From Deroplatys truncata (lineage: Eukaryota > Arthropoda > Insecta > Mantodea > Mantidae): a DNA stretch of 64,000 bases. Of the stretch, positions 31,399-42,772 are shown piece by piece (within the stretch, counting starts at the first letter, position 1; each line of letters starts with the position of its first letter). The notes below the pieces were generated by a model. It worked only from the letters and a program-made list of their open reading frames with translations, was not told the DNA's origin and did not search any database. A program made the position numbers and the translations under genes. Where the stretch lies: contig CM060990.1 of assembly GCA_030765065.1 (NCBI GenBank), positions 668,390,118 through 668,454,117 on the forward strand. Direction: 5' to 3'.

Positions 31399-32262
31399 TG
31401 ATGCAGTATTTTTAACTTACATTATTATAGTCTAATTATATAATATATAAATTCAATAACAGCCCGTCTTAAAGCAATATGTGTATGTAACAATATATAA
31501 AGATGTATGTAACAGTCATTGTATATGTTTGTATTATTGTATCCATGTGTACTAATGTTATATGAATGTATTACGTAATTTAATAACGTAGGAGCTGTGA
31601 GAATAATAGGTTAAAAGTTGCTAACAATGAGGTAACCTTGAAGCAAGAATGAATTTGAAAGTTTAAATGCTACTAGTCATTATTGGAGCTACAATAATGT
31701 AAATTTTGAGACAGTTTGAAAATAGCCAATCAACAACCAGATAAAGCTTTAGTTAAATGAAGGTATTCTATTGGAGTAGGATTAGTCAATCAGAGACTTG
31801 AAATACAGAAATTTACAAGTTTAGGCGGTTGAAATCAATTCAGTTGCCTGCAAACAGTGTTCCTAACCGGACGCAAGACACGTCCTCGAGAAATATAATA
31901 CGTTTTCGTGTGAGACGAAAATAGTTTACGTATTAGAAAGTGCAAGTATTTAATCAAGCATTAATAAAAGGAGTGAAGTAAAATTATAATCTGTGTAAGC
32001 CTACATTCTTGTCGCATCACAACCCTTCTAAGAGAAACATGTCTCTAACAATAATACCGGCGCAGCCGAGGCAAATATAAGTATATAATATTTAAAGAAA
32101 CAGTTAAATTACAAAGTTAGTATTTCTTTTAAACTTGGGGCAAAGGCCACTTGAAAGTACATTTGGGGCGAAGGCTACCGGAAACTGTTTACTATACGTG
32201 CGGTTGCAACTACTACAAGTTCGGCTCCCCAAGAGTTGAAATATAATACAACTCCTACTTTA
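31399..32262 (+). mobile_element. LTR, family A (copy A5)
   Basis: Starts TGATGCAGTATTTTTAAC (one change from consensus) and ends CTACTTTA before AAT and a primer-binding site. It lacks about 45 bp of the mid-LTR block containing AGAATCTCACAGC. Two 28-bp GGGGC modules. It could be the 5' LTR of an element whose other LTR is A6, but A6 also has its own leader. Confidence 0.8.
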
Positions 32263-32265
32263 AAT

Positions 32266-32284
32266 TGACGCCCAAAGCGTGTTG
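32266..32284 (+). promoter_or_regulatory. Degenerate tRNA-Lys-type primer-binding site after LTR A5
   Basis: TGACGCCCAAAGCGTGTTGC, homologous to TGGCGCCCATACGTGGGGC at 51215, then AAAAAAGTTACAAC. Confidence 0.6.
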
Positions 32285-33251
32285 CAAAAAAGTTACAACA
32301 AAATAACTACTTTTCAAAATACGAGCGATTGAACTCTCATACCAAGCTATTTAAAGCACCAATAAAACAGATGTTACAAAAATTTGTGCGTCAGGGCATT
32401 TTCATATAAAAAGGGAAATTTTTGTCCAAGCAGCCCTTTTTGTGATTCTGATTCTTAGGCAGGGAGACGCTGAAGGTTGTATGAAGGGGTAGGGGAAAAC
32501 AGTTAGAATATAAAAAAGGCGTGAACATGCAAATAAAGGAATTAACTTTTTTAACCGCTGTTGCAGCTGATAATCCCACACTTCGAACCAGAGACAATCA
32601 GAAGGTCAGGTGAGGAACAAAAGAGTGGCATTATTCCCGACCCGTCGCATCTTTGCAGTGCATTAAATTGTGTTTCTCAGTAATGAAACATTTCAGGCTG
32701 TTGATTTCCTTCATATGGCATTTAGCAATAGTAAAATAATCATCAATGTCACCGAAACTAAAATGATGGGCTTTCCATGTTTCCTTCAAGTTCAGAGTAC
32801 TTGTATGTCTACGTGTGGAGTTCAGAGATCAAAATTTCCAGTCCTTGACTAATTGATTTAAGACAAGAATCAACTAAGCTAACTTAGTGATGACTAGGTA
32901 ATACAGTTTGTTGATTATGTGACGTTTTCAGGTTAGCGGACGTTGGAGTTTATATAGCGCCCTCAAACTTACTCCTATCTGTGCATTTACAGCATATGTT
33001 ATGGAGTAGTGACTGTAACCCCTGTATTATTAAGGGCTAATTGGATATCCATTTATTTATGTTACATCACCTTTGGCGAAAATCCCTGCACGATTCACTA
33101 ATGTATTCTTATCAAATACGACTTTTAATACCTCCAAATATATCTCTCCATAATACCTGTGAGTGGCTAAATCCTTAAAGGAAAACATAATGAAAGAATT
33201 ATGAAAAATATAAGTTAAGAAGCTACTGTGGATTCTTGTATGAGATCACTT
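32285..33251. other. Unassigned sequence between LTRs A5 and A6
   Basis: About 970 bp with no gag/pol and no recognisable protein. If A5 and A6 are a pair this is a gutted internal region, otherwise host flank. Confidence 0.35.
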
Positions 33252-34046
33252 TGAGGCAGTATTTTTAATACTTGAGCAATTTCAATTAAATTATATAATA
33301 TATAAATTCAATATGTATGTAATAATTTGTAAAAAAATGTATGTAGCAGCATTGCATATGCTTATATTATTGTAAACACGTTTAATAATGTTATGTGAAT
33401 ACATTACATACTTTAATAATGTAAGAGCTGTGAGAATAATAAGTTTAACGTTGCTAACAATGAGGTAACAATGAGGTAACCTTGAGGCAATAATGAGTTT
33501 GAGAGTCTAAATGCTACAAGTCATGATTAGAGCAACGATAATGTAAATTTTGTGACAGTTTAAAATTAGCCAATCAACAGCCAGAAAAAGCTTTAATTAA
33601 ATGCAGGTATTCTATTGGACTAGGATTAGCCAATCAGAGACTTCAAATACAGAAGCTTACGGGTTTTGACGGTTGAAATATGTCCAGTTACCTTGGTAGT
33701 GACCAGATGGAAGATGTGTTCTCTAAAGAAATATTACGTATTCGTGTGAATCGTAAAATATGTATACGCGTTAACAAAGTGCAAGTTTTAAATTAAAGAA
33801 TCTCACAGCTCTTAAAATCAGTGTAGTGCTATTTAATTTGTATCAAGGATTAATAAAAAGAAGTGAATTTAAACTTAAAATCTGTGTAAGCCTACATTCG
33901 TGTCGTACCACGCCCTGATTAAGAGAAACGTGACTCTAAAGTAAGACTGACGCAGCCGAGGCAAACATAAACATAAATATTATCTATAGAAGCAGTTTAA
34001 TAACAAAGCAAAGTAAATATAATATTTTTAAACTAAAATACATCTT
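33252..34046 (+). mobile_element. LTR, family A (copy A6), short variant without GGGGC modules
   Basis: TGAGGCAGTATTTTTAATAC start, with all family landmarks up to GACGCAGCCGAGGC and a T-rich block. It then passes directly to AAAATACATCTTCCA and the primer-binding site, omitting the roughly 130-bp segment with the GGGGC modules and the GTTGCAACTACTACAAG block. A deletion or an older subfamily. Confidence 0.75.
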
Positions 34047-34047
34047 C

Positions 34048-34067
34048 CAGTTGGCTTCCCAAGCGTG
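34048..34067 (+). promoter_or_regulatory. tRNA-Lys-type primer-binding site after LTR A6
   Basis: TTGGCTTCCCAAGCGTGAGAC, followed within 30 bp by the family leader AACAACGTAAAGACAATAAC. Confidence 0.6.
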
Positions 34068-34109
34068 AGACTTATAACTTAAATAAATAAACAACGTAAA
34101 GACAATAAC

Positions 34110-34671
34110 TACTTCAACTTCTAAACAAGTCAAATGGATGAACTTAGTAAAAACACAGAAGAATGCTAAAAGTTAGATCGCGCAACCATTTATATTGCCA
34201 CAACGCCTTTTTCTCCAGTTGAAAGTTTAAAAATAATTGAGATATTTAAGTATTTATTTCGGAAAATACACTTTAAGGGTATTCTATACCGAGTTCTGTA
34301 CAACCTTTCGAAAAAAAAACTTTAGATGGACTTCGTAGGTATGTGCATTTAGTGCCTGGCATTTTAAAAGTTTCTTCTCTTAAAATATTCTTTTCCTATA
34401 TTTTTACAAATTTGAAATTAAATCATGAATCAGTACTTGTTGAATTTGTTTCAAATGCTATTTTAAGATAGTTGATGAAATCTACAAATCAGTTTTCTGA
34501 TGTATATGATACCTTTGTTTTTTATAGTCTTCTTAATAATTTAATACACGATTTATTGAATTAAAAGTTAATTTAATTTATTTAATTTAAAGTTAAAGGT
34601 TTTCAAATGTTCGTAATGTGGGACATTTCACGTGAGACTAATCTTCTAAACATGTTTTCTTGTAAAATTAG
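34110..34671. other. No gene recognised
   Basis: AT-rich unique sequence. Confidence 0.5.
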
Positions 34672-35237
34672 GGCTATGATTTGACTGGATTGGATTGACT
34701 ATGGAGGGGACTGGCACCGATCCAGAGTGGATACTTTACCTATGTCCCAAGAGGAGGCGTCCCCGGGAGAAAGGATGAGGAGACACCGGGCAGCCGGAAC
34801 CAGGAGCAGCGGCACAGCAAAGCAGGGCCCCTAAGTTTCCAGATAGAGACACCTGGCAGACGGACAAGCAAACCAGAGGCACCACCCCACACAGAGTGGG
34901 TCCAATGCCCATCAAGGGGGGATACCCCGCCAGCCAGCTGAAAGCCGAGGGACGGAGAGAGCCACAGAGAGCAACAGTTTCCCTTGTCACGCTGCACCGA
35001 AACACCATCACCGTCACTTCCGACCTTGAAACAGACCAAAGGGATGAAAGATGAAACAAATGAAGAATGAATCGAAATCGAGGGACAGGAAATTCGGGGG
35101 ATGAAAGCCACCAGCATTCGCCTGACGACCCGGGAAAACCTCAGAAAAAATCCATGGGTCAGGGTGGGCGGGGATTGTTCCCGGGGCTTCCCGAATGCGG
35201 ACTACAGACGTAACCGCTTGAGCCATCGGCACGTTTA
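34672..35237 (-). repeat. Long tRNA-derived SINE (family G, related to F)
   Basis: The minus strand starts with GATGGCTCAAGCGGTTACG (A-box region), CGCATTCGGGAAGC and CGGGAACAATCCCCGCC (B-box region), then AGGTTTTCCCGGG and CAGGCGAATGC as in family F, but the distal 350 bp differ. The strong GC content creates open frames (34736-35232) on the minus strand that have no protein similarity I know. Confidence 0.7.
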
Positions 35238-35552
35238 GGGCTATGATTATGTTTATGTTGAATCATATCATTATGTTGAAATATGTGACATTTTGGCTAA
35301 AATGGTTGAAACTTGTACAAATTAGCACTTTACTTCCAGTAGCAAGTACTCCTAAGTATCGCTACGCCATAAAAAAGGTATCAAATTTAATTTTTTATGC
35401 TTTTAAGCCATATCAAAATTCTTAACACGCACTTCGAAGATCATAAACGTTTTGCCAAAAGTCCAGCCTGATCACACTATAATGCATTCTTTACCCTATT
35501 AAACCAGATGAGGAAGGTTGAGTATTTTAACCATATTGTCTTTTAAGTAGTT

Positions 35553-35741
35553 TTAGCTTGTGGGTGGGGGGAGAAGTTCCGAGCAGTTAGGGGTTGAGCT
35601 TCTGGAAGAAAGTGGTGTTTACTTGGCCTGAGACAAGTGTGGGGTAAAGAAGCGGGATAGTGAAAGATTGTTGGCTGTTTTCTACTGTACGCGCCACGCG
35701 AGGCAGAGTTCAGCATACTGTGTACCCCTCCCACAAGCTAA
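35553..35741. repeat. Short inverted-repeat unit
   Basis: TTAGCTTGTGGGTGGGG at 35553-35569 and its reverse complement with one mismatch at 35725-35741 enclose 155 bp of GC-richer DNA. Could be a tiny MITE or a hairpin-forming sequence. No target duplication evident. Confidence 0.5.
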
Positions 35742-35841
35742 GGCTTTACCTGAGAAATAAGCCACCCCATCCCACGAGCTACAACGTCGTTGAACAGGCA
35801 GTATATCTTCTATATTAATATATGAAGAGAGAAATTGTGTT

Positions 35842-35842
<1 letters not shown>

Positions 35843-35881
<39 letters not shown>
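35843..35881. repeat. (GT)n microsatellite
   Basis: About 19 GT units, followed by GGGGAGGGGAGTGTGTGTGG. Confidence 0.95.
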
Positions 35882-35883
<2 letters not shown>

Positions 35884-37872
35884 GAGGGGAGTGTGTGTGG
35901 GAGAGCATAATCTCGGAAGCTACTAAGCCGATTTTGATACTTATTTCGCAAATGAAAAGCATTGCTCTTCCGAACAGACATCGCCTAACAGATATTTAAA
36001 AAAAAATAAAGCTAGGGCGTAGTCACGAGTGCTTTCATGTTGCTGTCAACCAATTTCAATTTAGTTTCACTGAAAATTAATATATGATTACGTTTAGCAC
36101 TTTATTCCGAACATGGTGTACATTAACGTCTTTCAGTACAAGTGTTGGTTAAATTGTTTCCTAATTAAGTTATTGGATCTGTATGTAGTCTTCGCATCAC
36201 CAAATTTCCGTCTCATTTCCTGAACGTTGTTTTCAAGAGTATTTTTGGTACGATTTTGACAAAAATTGGTACATTTATTTTTTATAATCCCGCAAAAAAG
36301 ATAACTTATCCCACTACTCTGATAAAACTTCCGCTACCCTTATTTTCTATCTCAACTTTCAAAATTCAATCCCAAAATATGTTTAACCCTACAGCATTTT
36401 CAACCCTTTCGGTAGAAATCTGCACTGTTTAATCCACATTATCAAAATATTATAGAAGTATATAAGATGGCCCGGTAAGAGCCATAGGCTAACTTAAAAT
36501 TCCAAAAATGATCTAAATCTAATTTTCCATTATTTACTAGCTTGAAATTTTAAAATAACCTTTTTATTTTCAAAATATTATACAAAAGTCTATATTGTTT
36601 AGCCAGTCAGCGTAAGCAATAGCAGTTGTGGGATATTTTAGACTACCTTAAAACTTAAAATAAAAAAATACGCTTACCCATGTTTTCAATTTCTTATACA
36701 AATATTAATTTGCAACACTTGACTATCTGTGTAAAATTTAAAGATTTTCCTTTAGGTAAAGGTGAAGAGTATAGACTGCTGACGAATTCAAAAATTCACC
36801 CCTATCCTAATCCTCAATCCCTTACATGTAGAATGCATCGTGCAATGCCAAATAAAACAGCTAAGCATTCATTTAAACCTTTCTGAAATATACCCCACAG
36901 ACTGAAAAGATTCCCAAGTCTAGCAGTTAAAAGATTTCTTGTTTGTTTTATATTTTGGAGCTGTTTAGTGAGGGTTTAAGTGTGAAATTAGCCACGCAGC
37001 GTATCTGAGTATACCTACAATTTTCATCTGTAATTATAGAGTATCAGAATACTGCTGTATCAGGCGTTATTACGTCGCACTAAGACTTTCAAGCCTAGTT
37101 TTTCTTAACCCGAATGACGATTTAATTAAATTACTTACTCCCTTTGCTTATTCCATTGTACAAGTATTGTACCCCTTATAATTTTAATTTTTTACAGCCT
37201 CTGATATTCTTAACAAGCAATAATGTTTGAAAAATTCCCTGATATTGACGTAAAATAATGTGAAACATTGGTGGAATGTTTGACTACTTTAACCTTAACC
37301 TGGAAATGCTGCATAGTACCCTTGGCGGTGGAACTATCATCGGTCGGAATTGTCGAGTATTTTTTTAAATAACTACAGTAGGTGAACTTTCAGAAGTCTG
37401 TACCATTTCTTTTGTTCCATGCTTATTTATAACACAAAAGCTACATATTTTTCACATAATACAAAAATCCTTAACGTATACAGCAAAATAGAGCTGAAAC
37501 TAGTGAATATATGAAGATTTCACACTCCCAGTTCACCAAATTAACCAGCCGCTTAGGAAAAGACACTTCATAACCTGAAACCGGCGAGAAAAATACTATT
37601 CTCCGATGTTAATCATAATATATCAATCGAATGGTCTCTAATGTTAGCTGGACACCATTTTCTCTCTTTACACAATTATTTGGCATGCCCTGCTAATGAG
37701 ATTTATTAAAACACACAAAGTAAATAAAGCAAAACTTTCTTAAATGAAGATTATCAAAATATTTGGCATTAGTATCGCTTACATATCGTACCGTTATACG
37801 CAAATTCGATTCTATTTGGTTTTGCTGTCTCTTACCTGCTAAATTGCGATCATCTCTCTCTTTCTGTATATA

Positions 37873-38853
37873 TTTCGGGTGTTTCAGAAATACTTTTACA
37901 AACTTCGGGTTTGGGTTCCTCACACCAAAGGAAGGAAAAAAGTTAATATGAACATATTTTCCATAATCCTTGGTTTTCGCGTTATTCCTGTCACAATGAA
38001 AGTGTGAGTTCAACGGCCTTCGGGGTCCAACCTCAAAACTTCATTTCTCTATGCATTCATAGAAGGCGTTGACCCATTTTACTACATACGGTAGATGGCG
38101 AAGTGTTGCCATGGTTATGTTTGTCATTTGTCATTAGTCTGTCTTCAATGTTTCAGTTAAGTACATGTAGTGAGTTAACTGCACGTGTTTCGTTCCACCA
38201 TGGCTGGATATTCATTCCGTGAACAGGCAGACATAATTTTTATGTATGGTCGCGCGAATGGTAATGGACGCGAGGCTGCACGGCTCTATCAGATGGAGTT
38301 TCCAGACCGAAGACAACCGAGTCATCCAACCTTTGACGCTGTTTATCGTCGCCTTGCTGATAAATGTGATAAATGCCTGGCTCCGGCACATTTTAATCGC
38401 ATTGTTCGAGATGCACTGACTGGTATCTACCATGACTGATGGATAGGCAGAGGAGGACCAGTTCCATGGCCTGCACGTTCTCCCGACCTCAATCCTGTGG
38501 ATTTTTACCTCTGGGAGCATCTTAAATCATTGGTTTATGGAGCAACCATCCCGAATGTAGAAACGCTTTATCGACGTGTCATGGAAGCCTGCGAAACCAT
38601 TCGACACCCTCCCGGAGGTTTTGACAGGGTGCAACATTCCATGATTCGACGAGTACAGGCATGCATAGAAGCAAGAGGAGGACATTTCGAGCATTTATTA
38701 TGAGTTTTGTGTGTTATAAGTGTACCACTGTGTTGAACACCTCTAACGAGATAACAAAGGATTATGAGACATGTTCATATGAACTTTTTTTCCTTCTTGT
38801 GGTGTAAGGAACCCATACCCGAAGTTTGTAACAGTATTTCTGAAACACTCTGT
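37873..38853. mobile_element. Internally deleted DD41D-type transposon with about 95-bp inverted repeats
   Basis: The left arm, from about 37873 (TTCGGGTGTTTCAGAAATAC), and the right arm, read inward from 38853 (CAGAGTGTTTCAGAAATAC), remain similar through AAACTTCGGGT, GGGTTCCT and GTTAATATGAACAT. TATA lies outside both. The interior keeps the first and last parts of a transposase but not the middle. Confidence 0.85.
38200..38703 (+). pseudogene. DD41D-type transposase, catalytic core deleted
   Basis: From 38200, MAGYSFREQADIIFMYGRAN and AARLYQMEFPDRRQPSH match the N-terminal DUF4817-like domain. The frame jumps at about 38370-38400 to non-homologous text and ends at 38439. From about 38440 a second segment gives GRGGPVPWPARSPDLNPVDFYLW, retaining the last catalytic Asp, then ACETIR, PPGGFDRV and ARGGHFEHLL with stop at 38701-38703. 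The first two catalytic aspartates (FTDE and QHDG regions) are missing, so it cannot be active, but the flanking inverted repeats could still be mobilised by a related enzyme. Confidence 0.8.
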
Positions 38854-38865
38854 ATATATAGTCAT

Positions 38866-39915
38866 CCAAAAAAGTCATTCTTTGCATTTTTATGTTTCCC
38901 GCATACTTAGGTGCTGTTCAAAGCGGCAGTGCAGGTAAGAAGCGAAAGGTTACTGAGGTAGTGCTGCTGTCTGCAAGTGTTGACGTGGTAGTTTCGTACT
39001 GATGAGCGTCGCATAGTAGTCTGCTTGCAATTCGAGCCAAGGTCCTTCAGACAAAAAGGTAACTTTCACCAATAACGAACACATGCGCAGACACACCAAA
39101 ATGTTGTTGAAGCTCTAAGGCTGTGTTCTGAACATTTTCAGAAGCGACATCTGTCTTCAGCGCATCATTCCAGGTAGAACGTGGGCCTGAGGAGCCCGTA
39201 CATCAATTCGTCCACCTAGGGGCGGGCATGTTTTTGCACATGCTTATTATGAATAATGCACTACTAGAAAATAATTTAATTCTAACGTACTTTTAAGGGT
39301 ACATAAATATAATAAAAATGGAATTTTGTTTGATCTTGTTAACTCTGCAGCACCAATTGGTGGCATATAGTTGTACTGAGTGTAGATTAACTGTAATAGA
39401 ACTAAATGACTTAACACATGTGCTCAGGTTTGTGTCAAGCGACAATCCTGAATTCTTGTTAATTGGCGAATTGGTTATAAAATAACCGAAAACACCCCCC
39501 ACCCACAAACACATAGGTACTGTGACATTCAAGCAAAAAACCTGGGGGCATACCGTGAATGTTTTTATTTAAAGGCAACCTTCTGGAGCCCAGCCGGGAA
39601 TCGAACTCGGAATATCTCGTATAGTAGACAGTTTGTCCACCTAAGGAGCTCTGGGACCAGTAACAGCAGTTAAAGTGTTCGTTATCAAGCATTGGTCTTT
39701 CATTTAGCAGTCTCCGATCTGTCGGTATGGAGTCGCCTTTGCACTTCTGCTTAGGCAAACCTTTTGACATCCGTGCTATCCAGTATAAACTAACTTCAAC
39801 TAAGAACGGCTTGTGTGGGCCACCTGGTATATTAATCGGAATGAAGTATTCGCAGGCTTCCATGCATTTTCTGTGGAGTAACAACTTAGCAAGCATGTTC
39901 ATTTATAACTCTAAG
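38866..39915 (+). repeat. Repeat E: decayed DD41D-type element plus downstream segment
   Basis: 38866-39310 resembles 48635-48990 at its start (GCAGTGCAGGTAAGAAG...TTCACCAATAACGAACAC, an N-terminal transposase region) and 53220-53335 at its end (GGGGCGGGCATG...TGAATAATGCACTA, C-terminal region). The middle of the transposase is missing. 39310-39915 continues with a segment also found at 54165-54650, including GTGGCATATAGTTGTACTGA and ACATCCGTGCTATCC. Two open frames on the minus strand come from this repeat. Confidence 0.6.
39588..39660 (-). repeat. tRNA-like sequence inside repeat E
   Basis: On the minus strand, TGGTCCCAGAGCTCCTTAGG (A-box region) and CCGAGTTCGATTCCCGGC (near-perfect B box and T-arm). 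Homologous to 54385-54475. No acceptor-stem pairing, so SINE-like. Confidence 0.6.
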
Positions 39916-41449
39916 GCTTTGTAAATCCTTTTTAGTATATCACTAATTTATAAATTGGAATTAGAGGCGCTTTATAGCCTATGTCCATAAGAATGAATAG
40001 AGCTTTTCAATGGTGAAAGAATTATTTAAAACGGTTGAGTAGTTTTGGAGATTACCCTACATAATTATATACATAAATAAATATTTCCCCTCTTAGCCTT
40101 GCATGTTAAGATGCACGATACTGGCTGCCTCTTCCTATTGGACGACATTTATCGATCGCGCTCCCGAAGGAGAAAGTTGTACAAAGCACAAAGTATGATC
40201 CTCTGGAAAATGTTGGTCTGGATACAAGTATCCAACGTATTAATTCTTCTCTATTTCACCTTCGTTGGAGGTCCAGAGATAGCTGCTAAAATTTATTAAA
40301 AACATCAAAGAATTTCATTTGTTAATCTTGAGGGCTTGTGTCCTTCAGGCAAGAGCCAATACGGACTACCTAGGTTTGTAACCAATCACGTTTTCCATTG
40401 TCACTACAAGGCTTTTAATAATAAAGCATGTTACATCTTTTCTCTAGACTGATTTGACGTCCCTACCTTACACGTGTTCCAATTTAGACAGCTCAAAGGC
40501 GGCAACATCAGCTCAAGCTTTGGAAACACTAGGAGAGAAAGAAGCAAGGGGCGGGAACTTCACCGCCTCCCTGAATCTCGTTATTTGAATTATTGGTGTG
40601 GAAGTGATTCAAATAAATTCATCAGAGAAAACGTTACAACGAAGTACCGGGGCCAAGCAGAGAAACACCGAGAGAGCGTTTGTATACTTGTATATATGTA
40701 ATGTATACAAACGACAGATTTTGCCTGCGTCCCTGTGTGACCAATCGACAAAAGCGACTCTCCCACCCACCAATAGATGAAAAGTCTGAGAAAGTTATTT
40801 AACTGCCACTCCAACATCGGGTCCTTTTACTTTATCCGTCTGCTTCTTTCCACGCTTCAGTGTACATAGAGACATCAAGGAAGCAAAAAGCAAAATAAGC
40901 ATTCAACCAGGTGGTAGTCATTGGAAATGGAAAGCTACAAATACATTCATTTGAAAACGCAGTCAGCAAGAGAAGTCGTTGATTTTGGCTTGGCATCACC
41001 TTTCGCTTGAGGGCGTCTGCCCCAAAAGAACAAACAGCTGCAAGAGAAGCCAACAAATAATTCTAAAAAACTGGCAATTAATTACACAAGGTATCTAACA
41101 AGATAGATGATGCAAACGATACGCTTCAAAATTGTATGGGTTCATCCATTTTACTTTCAGCACAGTTAGCTAATAACTGACTCGTCAGAATACTGAAAAT
41201 GTTCATATCATATGGAAGATAATCCTTTATGTTTACCCAGATACTCAAAAACCACGAAGTGCAAATGTTACTATAAATTCGGCAATATCAGCTGATGTTA
41301 TTTAACACAGAAATGAACTCAAATACTGAAACACCTTAAGCTAAAATATTACTAGTATTTTGGCGTTTGCAGACAGCACTAGGACCGGTTTTTATCTGCC
41401 TGGGAGGGGCTCAGGCTTGAAAATAAAGGCAAAGAAAAATTAATTTACC
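39916..41449. other. No gene recognised
   Basis: Unique sequence. Two frames deserve mention only as unassigned: 40099-40299 (plus), which ends in a hydrophobic stretch (VLILLYFTFVGG), and 40832-41056 (minus), which follows a CTTCTCTTGCAG acceptor-like sequence. Neither resembles a protein I know. Confidence 0.4.
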
Positions 41450-41565
41450 TCATTCTTTATAATAGTTTATTTATGATGTAAATATCTTATACGTAGGTAT
41501 AGTATTTTAATCAAAATCATTAGCACCATTTTTGAGAAAATCAAATATAACGAGAGATTTTTGGT
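41450..41565 (-). repeat. Repeat D fragment
   Basis: Reverse-oriented D block (minus-strand ATTTTCTCAAAAATGG, GATTTTGATTAAAATACTAT), lying head-on to the plus-oriented copy D7. Confidence 0.6.
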
Positions 41566-41611
41566 GTAAAAGAAAAATAAAGACGAAAACATTAATTAAT
41601 AAAATTTTTAC

Positions 41612-41746
41612 TTCCTCTACTACGTATAGTAAGTAGGGGGAAGTATTGCATTCCACCCATAAATTTGATACTGATATTTCACCGGAATAATATGTTTTGA
41701 GACACCCTTAATCCAAAAAAAGCATTTCTGGAAACATGTCCGAGTG

Positions 41747-41779
<33 letters not shown>

Positions 41780-42575
41780 CTGTGAACAGCATAACTCAGA
41801 AACGAACAGTCGGATAAACACCAAACTTGGTATTTAGGTTCAGTATCTTTCAGAGATGCGACACGAAGGTTTTCAAGAAAATCCCCCCACCCCAGATTAC
41901 CCTTTACGTGGAACATTTTTCGAAAACTAATTTTCTCAAAAATGGCTCTAACGATTTTGATTAAAATATCATATGTTTAAGATATTTTCATGACAAATAA
42001 AATGTACATCTTGAATTTTCTGGGAATGTCTCCAAAAGTATTCTTCATTGTGAACGACTTTTGCATAACTGGTAAACCATAAGAGATAGACAAAATTTTA
42101 CTACACAAAAAATGTAGATCGCATTAAAATACACAATTTATGTCATATACATTTTTTGTTGAGTGAACCATTTTCGAGATATTGCTTGTAATTCCCTTAA
42201 ACTTTTCAATACTTATTTTCTCAAATGGGAATTCGTTATTCATTTTTTGTCTTGGATATGCAAAGAGTGGAAAAGAGAATGGCGCTGCACATAGCAACCA
42301 GCTATTAAGAGATATGTGTATGCTTAAAGGCTACTGTATTTCTATATTGCCCTTGCAAATACAAAACAAGGGGAACATAGTACGCCTTAAGCGATATTCA
42401 AATATTTTTAGAACTGGTCGCTATGTATAAAATGTAATTTTCTTTGCATGTCAAAATATCGTTTCCGCAAATGTTTATCTCGATTAATATGAAATAGATG
42501 GAGAATAGGAGTTTGTAAAAATAGTTTGTACAAGAGTAGAGAAAGTCACGTGAGTGTAACACATCAGATTTTTTT
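41612..42575 (+). repeat. Repeat D copy D7
   Basis: Nearly complete: CTACTACGTATAGTAAG, GGGGGAAGTATTGCATTCCACCC, a (TG)n tract at 41743-41778, CGGATAAACACCAAAC, TTTGATTAAAATATCATATG, GTAAACCATAAGAG, and the end GTAACACATCAGATTTTTTTT. Very similar to D3 and to the copy at 59810. Confidence 0.8.
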
Positions 42576-42584
42576 TATGTCCTG

Positions 42585-42772
42585 GACATACAAAGAGAAT
42601 GGAATGCTCCACATAGCAACCAGCTCTTATAAGATTTGACTATCGCTTAAAGCCCACCAATTCCCCTTGCATCTACAAGAAAATTAGCAATAAGATTAAC
42701 ATCTCGATTTACATGAAGCATATGGAGAACAGGCGTTTGTAAAAATAGTTTGTACAAGATATCAGATTTTTT
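42585..42772 (+). repeat. Second, partial D 3' end in tandem
   Basis: GTCCTGGACATACAAAGAGAATGG to ATATCAGATTTTTTGG repeats the last 190 bp of D immediately after D7. It is closer to the version in 60410-60638, so the locus carries ends of two D subtypes. Confidence 0.65.

Larger units (their letters stand above)
35238..37872. other. No gene recognised
   Basis: 2.6 kb without a recognisable gene or an element shared within the window, apart from the small inverted repeat and the GT array listed separately. Short open frames such as 36680-36886 do not look like proteins. Confidence 0.45.

Noticed and set aside
34736..35232. Overlapping 107- and 125-codon frames on the minus strand
   Set aside because: They fall in the GC-rich long SINE of family G, where low stop density is expected. 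No protein similarity.
40099..41056. Small host gene or exons (40099-40299 plus, 40832-41056 minus)
   Set aside because: A hydrophobic stretch and an acceptor-like TTGCAG are suggestive, but the frames are on opposite strands, short and unlike any protein I know.
9132..42430. Similar frames at 9132-9356 and 42182-42430
   Set aside because: Both are internal parts of repeat D copies. Other D copies do not keep the frame.
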